Part shown: positions 11,222 to 20,700 of the stretch, in pieces
Layout: every line of letters begins with the position of its first letter
Position numbering within the stretch: position 1 is the first letter of the stretch
Assembly: GCA_026936335.1 (NCBI GenBank)
Contig: JAPMXV010000049.1
Span: forward strand, 534,656-598,655
Origin: Mantamonas sphyraenae
Taxonomy: Eukaryota; CRuMs; Mantamonadidae
Length of the DNA: 64,000 nt
Direction of reading: 5' to 3'
Made by a program: the position numbers and the translations under genes
The notes under the pieces: generated by a model
Seen by the model: only the letters and a program-made list of their open reading frames with translations
Told to the model about the DNA's origin: nothing
Database searches by the model: none

Positions 11222-13564
11222 TCACGCCTCGTCTTCCTTGATCTTGATCACAACACCCGCGCACAGCGTCTCGCCGTTCTCTCGCAGCATGAAGCGGCCC
11301 AGCTGGCGGTATTGCGTGTACAGCTCCACACAGATGGGTTTCTCCAGCTTGATGTCAACAATGGCGGCCGAGTTGGCAGGTAGGAAGCGCGGCTTCTTGC
11401 GCAGAATTGCACCGGACTTCTTGTCCACCGTCTGAATCAGCTTGTTCACAATGACAGGCAGATGCAAGGTGTGCAGATGCAACAAGCTCTTGTGGCCCAG
11501 GCGAACGGGCGTATCCATCGTCAGGATGCGTGCGCGGAACTTGCTCGACACCGGTGCAGGGTGCATGGGGTCGCACAGCACATTGCCCACGCTCAGCACA
11601 CTGATCTCCACCCCAGTCAGCACGACCTCCACGTTTTCTCCCGCTGCACCCCAGCCCATCTCCATCGGCGCCCCCTGGAACGAGGCGCTGCTGCTGGCGG
11701 CGCTCTCCGACATGCTGCTGATCACCGTCTTGACCACTGCCAGCTCCTTCTGCGGCGAAATCAGCACTCGGTCGCCCGGTGCAATGACGCCGGCCTCGAT
11801 ACGACCCACCACAACCACCGTGTTGCCAGCGCCCCGGTACAAATCAGAGATTGGCAGGCGCATGGGCTTGTCCAGCAGTCGCGGCGGCGCATTGAATGCA
11901 TCGATGCGTTCAAGCAGCGACGGGCCGTCATACCATTCGATTTCCCCTTGGTGACGTTCCACCAAATTGATGCCCTCGAATCCACTGACCGGGATATACG
12001 AGAGATTCGACTCCTTGAAGCCAGCCGCGTTCAGGAACGCGCCCACCTTGGACTTGATCTCCTCGAACCGCTCTTGCGACCATTCCACAAGATCCAGCTT
12101 GTTGACGGCCACCACCAGCTCCTTGACACCCAGCGAGCGCACAAGCATGGCGTGTTCCTTTGTTTGGCACCCGTCGCGGAATCCGGCCTCGAACTCGCCC
12201 TTGGCCGCGTTGACCACCAGCACCGCCACATCTGCCTGCGACGCACCGCTGATCATGTTGGGAATAAAGTCGCGATGGCCTGGAGCGTCAAGCAGCGTGA
12301 TGCGCTTGCTCTCCGTTTCAAAGCTCTGCACACCCACATCGATAGTCACGCCTCGCGAGCGCTCCTCCTCCTCTGCGTCCATGACCCATGCAAAGTGGAA
12401 CGAGCTCTTGCCCATGTTTCGCGACTCTCGCTCAAACTTGCGCAGCTCGCTGCTGGCAACTGCCCCCAATTTGTACAGCAGATGCCCTGTGAGTGTGGAC
12501 TTGCCTGCATCCACGTGGCCAATCACAACCATATTCACATGCTCCTTCTCCGCTCGGAAAGCGTCGATTTCGGCCTGCATGGCTTTGGATCGCTTCCCAC
12601 TTTGCTCAACGAGCAATTTGTTGCGTGACCCAGGTGTGCCACTGCTGCTGCTACTGCTGCTGCTGCTGCTGCTGCCTGCGTTGCTGCTGCTTGTGTCCGT
12701 GTCACGCTCCTCCTCTTCTTTTTCCTCGTCCTTTGCATCGTTCTTCTTCGGCGTCACCTCGCCGGAGAGATCCAGCAGGTTCAAGGTCTTTTTCGGCCTG
12801 CTCTTGTCCATGGCCTTGGCCAGAAGCGAGCCCTTTTTGCGGTCAGCCTCACTCACTGCCACAAGAGTGGCCGCAGTGGCCTCCACGTCAAAGTTGTGGC
12901 CGCGCAGCGCCTGCACAAGGTCAACTTCCGTTTGGTCGGCTGCGTTGTTTTCCACCAACTTGGCATACAATGCGTCGACGGCCATGCTCACAAACTGTGC
13001 GTCCTCGCCTTCTTGCAGCTCACTCTCTGCGACGCCTGCACCTTCGCCTGTGTTGTCCACGCCCTCCATGGGGCCCCAGATTTCGTCGTCGCCGTCGTGG
13101 AACCCGTCGTCGTTGTTGTCTGGGTACACTTGCCCTTCGCCATACTCGCCAGCCTGTTCCCCGTTTTCGGGCCACTCTTGCTCTTCGTCGTCGTAGTAGT
13201 GCCAGTCCCCATTTTGGTCGTAGTAGCCTTCAGCCTGAGTGTGCTGGTCGCCGTTGTACATGTACTGCGCCATGGACGGGGAACCGTACTGTCCTTCGTC
13301 GTAGTCATCATAATCGTCATAGTATTCATCATCTCCGTCTGTAGAGGTGTGTTTGCAAGAATGTCAGCGTCGTGCTGGTTGTGCAGGCGGCTTCCAAGTT
13401 GGGCCTTGCAGAATTCGCTCATTTCCCTCGCTCCGGCCTCCCCACGCCACGCGCGCACACCATTCGCGCTGTTCACACACTGTGGTCACACACCCAACTC
13501 GCGCACTGTGATCATACGTACAGTCCTCTGTGGACAGGAAACGGATGTTCCTGTGTCTGCTCAT
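11222..13564 (-). CDS. HBS1: HBS1-like translational GTPase (ribosome rescue)
   Basis: Partner of Dom34/Pelota in no-go and non-stop decay; GTP-dependent delivery to stalled ribosomes. Exon 1 is 13564-13522 (MSRHRNIRFLSTED, the typical Hbs1 start) and exon 2 is 13338-11222; the 183-nt intron (GTACGT..CTACAG, phase 1) joins them into 719 residues. An acidic Tyr-rich N-terminal tail is followed by the HBS1 N-domain (ALRGHNFDVEATAATL, about 157-175) and a Ser-rich linker. The GTPase domain shows G1 GHVDAGKST (about 288), switch I/G2 RGVTIDVG, G3 DAPGHRDF and G4 NKLD. EF1A-like domains II and III follow. The switch text and QADVAVLVVNAAKGEFEAGF match Hbs1 better than eRF3 or eEF1A. Tandem and same-strand with the PTGR3-like gene, 131 bases apart. 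Confidence 0.94.
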
Positions 13565-13611
13565 GCTCGTTGACGGAAAAGGCGTTTGGCTGGGCTGGGC
13601 AACGCATGCAC

Positions 13612-13636
13612 GTACAAACACACACACACACACACT
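13612..13636 (+). repeat. (AC)n microsatellite between HBS1 and PTGR3-like genes
   Basis: A short run of alternating CA lies in the 131-base interval between the HBS1 start and the stop of the next minus-strand gene. Nothing else is recognised in that interval. Confidence 0.7.
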
Positions 13637-13695
13637 AAGACGAGCGAGCTGAGCCAATCCCCCTTTCATTTTGGTTTCTGTTGACTGGCAGACAA

Positions 13696-14924
13696 TCACA
13701 GCCGCGCAATTGTCTTGCTGGCGTTGACAATGGGAACCACCACTTTGCCGACGTTGGCGCCCTTGTACATGTGATCAATTGCACCGGCGATGCCCTCGAC
13801 ACCTGTGAAACCATGGTCGAGGTCCACACGGCTGACAATCTTTCCCTGGCGCAGCAAATCCTCTTGCGAGGCCACATACTTCTTCCACTCACGGATGAAG
13901 TGATTCAGGAAGAACCCGCGCAGCGAAGCACTCTTGCTGAGGAGTTTGAGCGAGATGGGAGTTTTGCTCTTGCGGGTACCCCACATATGCTCCTCGGTGT
14001 ACGTGCTGATGGACCCGATGGTGATCAGACGCCCGCCCACCGCAAGGTTGTTCAAGGCGGCCTCAAACATGTCGCCTCCCACACACTCGTACACAACGTC
14101 CACACCATCGTCGTACTCGTCGCGCAGCACCGTGTGCAGATCCTCCTTCTTGTAGTCCACCACACGATCACATCCGATGCTCTTGAGAAAGTCGGCCTTG
14201 GCCTTGCTGGAGCACGTTCCGATCACATGACATCCTGCAAGCTTGCCGTACTGGACTGCAAACTGTCCTGTGCCGCCTGCCGCAGCAGTCACAAGCATGA
14301 CGTCGCTCTTGGAATGCTGAAAGTCTGCCATTTTGTCCAGGGAGATTGCCGCCGTGAGGCCACTGACCAGCAGAGGCAGCACATCCGGACTGCACTGCTG
14401 CACAGGGATCACACTGCGTTGATCCACGATTTGATACTCGGTGAAAGTACCTCCGGCTGACGACGAGTCGTTGGGAGGGGGGAGCAAAGTGGGCGACGAG
14501 AGGGTCGGGTCAGCAACGTGGCGTCCGGCAGCTACGACACTCACAAAGACAAAGAGGACACACGAAACACCCATTCTGAGTGCAAAGACGCAACTGCAAA
14601 CGGCTCCCATTGGCTCATCGACCTACTCAGTGTGGCAACGGGTTGGCCCACAGAAACACGCGTGACGTCGTTGCCAACGGCTGCCACGATGCCTACGCTC
14701 TCGAAACCGCAGTCAAACGGTGGTTCCACACCCGGAGTGTAGCGTCCGGCTGTCCAGTTGCGGTCGGAGGCGTTGATGCCCACGTAGCGCGTTTCAACCA
14801 CAACGTCGGTGCCGTCCACCTCCGGCATGTCCACCGTCTCCAGCACGGTAGCTTCACGGAAGTTGGTGCTCAGCTTTTGCACAGTGAGCTTCTGGAAAGT
14901 TTTGGGCAAGAGGCGACGCGACAT
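13696..14924 (-). CDS. PTGR3: PTGR3/ZADH2-like zinc-free MDR reductase, probably peroxisomal
   Basis: Medium-chain reductase of the quinone oxidoreductase type, NADPH-dependent, reducing alpha,beta-unsaturated ketones such as 15-keto-prostaglandins in animals. Exons 14924-14627 and 14456-13696, with a 170-nt intron (GTAGGT..CGTCAG, phase 1), give 352 residues. The N-terminal GroES-like part has LSTNFREAT, GINASDRNWTAGRY and PPFDCGFESVG. The Rossmann part has VTAAAGGTGQFAVQYGKLAG, CHVIGTCSS and DVVYECVGG. The signature SLRGFFLNHFIREW follows. The extreme C-terminus ends ARL, which fits the PTS1 consensus (S/A/C-K/R/H-L); animal ZADH2 is also peroxisomal. An upstream Met at 14969 exists but abuts the neighbouring gene's stop at 14970, so 14924 (MSRRLLPKT) was chosen. 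Confidence 0.92.
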
Positions 14925-14969
14925 GCAGCGGTGAGAAGGAAAGTGGGCACGACGGCGCAGCTTCGTCAT

Positions 14970-16789
14970 TCAGATTGAGATTGGCATCGGCGTGGAGCCC
15001 GACGACCTCCCTTGCAGGTGTCTCCTGTCCTTCCCACGCTTCTTCTTCCGCTTCTTGGTTGTGGAATGCACTGCGCGTGCAGACGGGGTCGACACATCTT
15101 CGGTTTGCTGCGTGCCGATCTTGGGCGAAGCAATTCCCTGGATATCCCAATAGTCGTCGGGAGGGCGCTCTGGCGAATGGTCTGCACGATGGCGGCTGCA
15201 CTCGTTGCACAGCTCGGCTGCTTCCTGTGTGGAGTAGCCCATGCCACGATAAAACTTGGCGCACTCTGTACACTCGTAGCCGCCCAGTTGCTCGCGTGCC
15301 GCCTTGCCACGCACCACCTCCTTTACACGTGTGGGTACCGTCCTCTCGGGTGCTGCGCTCGTTGCTGGATGGCCACCCAGCACGTCCTTGCCGCCTTTGC
15401 CGATTACAGGCGACGGCTGTGTGGCAGAGACCCCCGATCCTTGCGAGAGCACCAGATCGTCGTCTTCCAACCATCCGCTGTCCTTCAGCTCCTCTGCAAG
15501 CCTGTCTGCGCTTGCTTGGCTGCTTACCACGGCCTCTGTGTCCATCTCTTCAAATAGATGGCGCTTCGAGTGCTTCCGCGCCAACTTGAACTTGCTGCTG
15601 CCCGCGGCGCTGCTGCTTGTACTCCCTACGCTTACACTGGGTGATGGCCCACCTTGCACTGCGCGGCGTGGCCCCGTCCCTCCCACCACTCTGCTTTCCA
15701 GGATGGGGCTGGCTCGGCTCGCCTGCGAAAGAAACATCCTGTCTGCATCCTCATCCTCGTCGTCGTCTTCGCCTTCTCCCTCGTCTCGTGTGCCACGTCC
15801 GCTGATGCCACTCTTTCTTCCCTTGGTTGCAATGCGTGCGTCCCATTCTGCCTCTGCCTCGTAGCTGTTGTCAAACTCGCTAAACCGGCTACCGTCTGCC
15901 ACCTTGTGCCTCTGGTGTGCGTTTACCAGCGCAAGCAACTCTTCATGCTCTCTGTCCTCCTCCTCGTCATCTTCCTCCTCCTCTTCCTTCGCCTCTTCCT
16001 CCGCCGCCCCGTCCTGGTCACGGGTTGTGTTGGCAACCACCCTCTGTCGCTTTGGCGGCGTCTCTGCAACTACCAACACGGCACTTGTCTGCGAGTCCCC
16101 TGCCTCTGCCACTGCCTTTTCAAAGCTGACGTGCTTCGTCGATGACCCGTTGTTCGTGCTCTTGCCTTTTCCGTTCCCCTCCTCGTGATCCAGCTTGCGT
16201 TTCCGCGTGCCACTGCCATGTCGCTTGCGATGGCTGTTCTCACTGGTGCTTGTTGCAGGTGGAGGTGTGTTTCCAAACACCGCTGGCGAGAGCTGTACGG
16301 AGCGCTGAACTGGCGACGACGTCTCCTCGCCTCCTTCCTGCATGTCCTCCTCCTCCCTGTGTCGAGACTGCTCCCGCTCTAACCTGCGCTTGATTCGTGC
16401 GTACTTGTCTCTCCACCGTTGCACCTGCGCTTCCGCTTCGTGAAGCGCCGCGTGCAGGCGGTTTTGTTCTCCCAGCAAGCCCAGCAACCTGTTCGCCTGA
16501 GCCTTCTGCTCACCCACCTGACCCTTTAGCAGTTCGTTCTCCCTCCTCAGAGCTGCATGTATGTCGTGCCGAGTGTTTTGCATGTCGTTCGCCACGTGTG
16601 TCAGCCTCCTTGCCCGACATTGGATCCTTCTCAACACGGTTCCCGAGAACGCGCCAATCGCTCACCTGAGAGTTCCTGCGCCACTCCGTTCTCTACAGCC
16701 TGCTGCAGCGACGCCATCGCCCCACTCAGCCATCCATGTGTGGTGCCTCCCTCTGCACCACTCCCACGTGCACCCTGCTCATCTGCCAT
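14970..16789 (-). CDS. RBBP8: CtIP/Sae2/Ctp1-type DNA end-resection factor
   Basis: Activates the Mre11-Rad50-Nbs1 nuclease to start resection of double-strand breaks. Exons 16789-16666 and 16552-14970, joined by a 113-nt intron (GTGAGC..ATGCAG, phase 1), give 568 residues. The splice makes one continuous heptad-rich coiled coil (about residues 25-110, VENGVAQELSALRRENELL), the expected tetramer/dimer region. The middle is acidic and disordered. The diagnostic Sae2 C-terminal domain is near 455-525: KEVVRGKAAREQLGGYECTE, then CNECSRHR and PPDDYWDIQGI, matching the CxxC, RHR and (F/Y)W elements of the family. The tail is Lys-rich. It is head-to-head with NudC, with 35 bases between the predicted start codons. 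Confidence 0.88.
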
Positions 16790-16824
16790 GTCCCTCGGCG
16801 ATTTGACCTGGGTAGGCCGGCGCA

Positions 16825-17671
16825 ATGAGCGCCACCGGAATCAAAAGGTGAGGTTGCTTCCTGTGCCCTCAACCCATCCTCCCACGTTCACAGCGCACGC
16901 TGCGCTCCCCAGCTGTCGCATGCTCTGTGTTCCTCACACTTGCATGGCTGTGCACGGCTTGCCCTCGACCCGCCATTTCCGCCCCCCAAGTTCCGCCCAG
17001 CGCGCTCACACACCCTACGCCGCACTGTCACACCCTCCACATGCGCATGAAATCCCTCCATGTGCGTGATAGACAGTATGAGCGTAACCGAGGACGAGTT
17101 GAACGGCATCGAGACCGTGGAAACGGAGGAGGAAGAGGACGTTGGCGAGCCCATCAAACCGGGCCAGGAAATTGCAGACGAAGGCGTGCCTTTCATCTGG
17201 TCCCAGCGCCTCAAAGAGATCACCATCAAGGCCCCTGTCCCCGAGGGCACCCGTGCAAAGAACATGGACATCCAATGGACAAAGACGGGCCTCAAGGTCG
17301 GTCTCAAAGGCGAGGATCCCCTCATTGACGCCGAATGGTTCAACCCCGTGCGCTACAACGATCTCGAATGGCAGATGGCCGACGGCAACGTCGAAATCGA
17401 GGTGCCAAAGGCTTCCAAGATGTCCTGGTGGGCCCAGGTCCTCAAGGGTTTCCCAGAGATCAACACCCGCCGTCTGGAGCCCGAGACCTCCAAGCTCAGC
17501 GACCTGGATGACGACACCCAGTTTGTGGTTCGCAAAATGATGTTTGACCAGCACGCCAAGGAACACGGCGCACCCACTTCCGACATGCTCAAACAGGCCG
17601 AGGCCCTTGCCAAGTTCAAGGAGAAGCATCCGGACGTCAGCTTCTCCGGCGGTGCACCAGGTTTTGGATGA
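16825..17671 (+). CDS. NUDC: NudC-family CS-domain co-chaperone
   Basis: Dynein/Hsp90-associated nuclear-distribution protein. The main exon, 17077-17671, contains the CS (p23-like) domain (WSQRLKEITIKAPVPEGTRA, then VEIEVPKASKMSWW). It also has the NudC C-terminal signature VVRKMMFDQHAKEHGAPTSD followed by FKEKHPDVSFS. A short first exon 16825-16847 (MSATGIK plus AG) with a 229-nt intron (GTGAGG..GACAG, phase 2) is predicted, giving 205 residues. It is phase-exact and fits the divergent layout with CtIP. If it is wrong, translation starts at ATG 17078 or further upstream in the same frame. The N-terminal dimerisation coiled coil of long animal NudC is missing, so this is the short form. About 125 bases separate its stop from the convergent myosin gene. 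Confidence 0.88.
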
Positions 17672-17795
17672 CCAAGACCGACCGTGCGCGCACACACACC
17701 ACGTCACACCACATCACACCCCAAACAACAACAAACGGGCCCTAACAAACGCGACCTCTTTCCAAATCGATCCTTGATTTCTCTCCCACACAGCC

Positions 17796-20700
17796 TCAAC
17801 GAATCGAAATGATGTCGTTCAACGACCCTGCGCCTGTGTTTCCACCAAAGATCACTACTTTGTGCTCCAGGTCGTCTGTCGTGCTGATACCCTTGCCCTT
17901 GCCCTTGCCTTTGCCGTCTTCGCCCTCGCTTTCCAGCCCCTCCACTCGGAACAGATCTTCGTTGACCATGATCGGCGCAAGACACGCTCCGTACCGTCCC
18001 GCAGGCTCCGTTCCAAACATCTGCACCTTGGTCGACCACGTCTTGCCCGGCACATCAAGAATGTGTACGTCGTGGAACGCGCTGACGCAATCCTTGGTGC
18101 CACCGTACACGAGCATCTGCTTGCCCAGAGCACACGCCACCGCTCCCTCCCGTTCAGACGGCCCATACCCGCCACCCCAGCTTGGGTTGGCTCCACACCG
18201 GTTTGTTCTCGTCTGGACTAAGATAGTACACGTCGTTGCACACTCCCTTTTTCGTTCGGCCGCCAAAAATGACCACCGTTCCGTCCACAACCACCATTGT
18301 GTGCCCCCGTCGTGCCGACGGCTTGGAGCCCTTTGGTTTGATCTTTCCCCACGCAAACTGGTTACATCGCAGCACGTGCAGGTCGTCCAACAGGCCGCTG
18401 TTGTTCTCGCCACCAAAGATGTACAAGTCGTTGCCCACCGTCACCGACGCATGGTGTGCACGCTCTGCCGGCATGTCCCCAGACGTACGCGGGCGCAGCC
18501 ACATGCCCTCCAGCAGATTGAGCACAAACACGTCGTCGGCATACGTTGCGTCCTTGCTGTCCGACGCAAACCTCGTTTGTCCACCGTACACAATCAGCGT
18601 CCGCCCGCCTCCCAATGCATTGGCTGTATGAAAGGCACGAGGGGCAGGATAATCCCCTGTCGCTTCCAATTGGCTCGACCGCCATCCGTCGGTCTCCACA
18701 ACAAATGCATCCTCGTAAAACACTGCCATCTCGTCAAACATGGGATCCACCCCTCCAAACAGTAGGATCTCGCTGCCAAACGCGACCATGGATGCTCCCG
18801 TGCGCGCCTGTGGCACCAGGCCTTTTGTGGCGTGTGTATTCCAGATGGCCGCCAGTGGCTTTTCCTTGGCCAAGCGAATGTTTGTGTTGGCCTTCTTCTT
18901 GCCACGTCCAAACAGCCGCGGTGACGATGTCGATGACGACGATGACGATGACGACGATTCAGAAATCATGCTGTCCCTGTCAAACAGCCCTCGGAAGTTT
19001 TCTGGCTTTTCCATCACCGTCGATCTGCGCCCCATAGGCTGCTCCGACGACTCCCCATCCGAGAAACGCCTGGCTGTCAAGTTCTTCAACAGTTTCGCTT
19101 CCTGACTTGCCATGGTCGTCTCCTCGGAGGCACCGTCGTCATTGCCGTCACTTTGTGTTCCCTCCCCGCCCTCGCTCTTCGCGGCCACCTTGCTCGGCAG
19201 CTCACCCACCCGTTGGGACGTTGGGATCTCCTCTACAGGTGCAGCTGGCATTGTTGGCAAGTCGTCGCCACGGCCAAACAGTCGTGTCAGCCTGTTGCGT
19301 CGCGACTTGGCACGTGGAAACGCTGCCAGGACGTTCTCCTCGTTTGGCTTCTCCACTGCCTTGGCCAGCACCTCTTTCGTCTTTTCGTCCACCTGCATTT
19401 TGGTGTGAGCAACAGATGGACGCCTTCCGCGTGGCGCCGAACGCCCAAGTGTCGGGTGCTCCAGTTCTTTGCTGTCCGATAACGACGACGACGACGACGA
19501 CGTTGACTTGACTGACTTGGGGCTGCCCATCCCAGGCATCATCATCGACAGCTTCAATCCTCTCGAACGCTCTGCAATCGAAGGAGACTGTGTCTGCTGC
19601 TCCTTCGCCTTTGCCTCGGCTTCCGCCTCCGCTTCCGCTGCGGCGGCCTCCAGGACACCTTGAACGCGTTCGTCCACACTCATGGTTGTCTTCTTTGTTG
19701 GTGGCCTGCGCTTTGGCCTGCCTGCGCGACCTTTTGTTGGATGCGACAGTTTCTTGGGTTCCACTGCCTTCTTAATGGGAGGTCCTCCACCTCCCATGCC
19801 TGGCATCATCATGGGCCCGCCCATTGGGATGGCAAGCCCTGCCGCACGGTCTGCAATGGACTTGGAACGTGTGTGGCCTCCGTCGCTGCCTGGCGACCCC
19901 ATGGGGATGGCAAGACCTGCAGCACGTTCTGCGATCGATTTCGTGCGATTGTGGCCGCCGTCACTACCTGGCGAGCCCATCGGGATGGTCAAGCCACCCA
20001 TGCGTGCAGCCACACCCACGTTGGGACTCGAGCTACTGCTGCTGGAGCCTGTGTCTTCCACAGACACGGTCACAGAGGTTGCGATTTCCTCAACAGCCTT
20101 CTGTGCCTCGGCTTCCGCCGCGGATGCGTCCAGAATGCCCTTGACGCGTTCGTCCACACTCATGGTTGTCTTCTTTGTTGGTGGCCTGCGCTTTGGCCTG
20201 CCTGCGCGACCCTTTGTCGGATGCGACAGCTTCTTGGGTTCCGTGGCCTTCTTCTTGATGGGAGGTCCTCCACCTCCCATGCCTGGCATCATCATGGGCC
20301 CACCCATTGGGATAGCAAGGCCTGCCGCACGGTCTGCAATGGACTTGGAACGTGTGTGTCCTCCGTCACTGCCAGGCGAACCCATGGGGATGGCAAGACC
20401 TGCAGCACGTTCTGCGATCGATTTCGTGCGATTGTGGCCTCCATCGCTGTCCATGTTGCTGTTGGGCGAGCTGTCGGACTCGGTTGCTGCTGGCGTTGTC
20501 GAAATCTTGGGTGGCGACTGTGCGCTGAGGGCGCCAAAGTTGCGCAGCTCGCCGAGATCCACGCGCTGGGATCGAGGACGCGCACGTCCACTCTTTACAC
20601 GTTCGATGGCGCTGATGGCTTTCTTTGGCGCAAGTTTGGTCTTGAGGTCCGTATGAAGCTTGTTGAGGTGTTCTCCAAACAGCTCGGTCACGATTGCGTC

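Noticed and set aside
14541-14969. PTGR3-like start at 14969
   Set aside because: It would abut the CtIP stop at 14970 with no untranslated leader. The Met at 14924 directly precedes the conserved reductase N-terminus.
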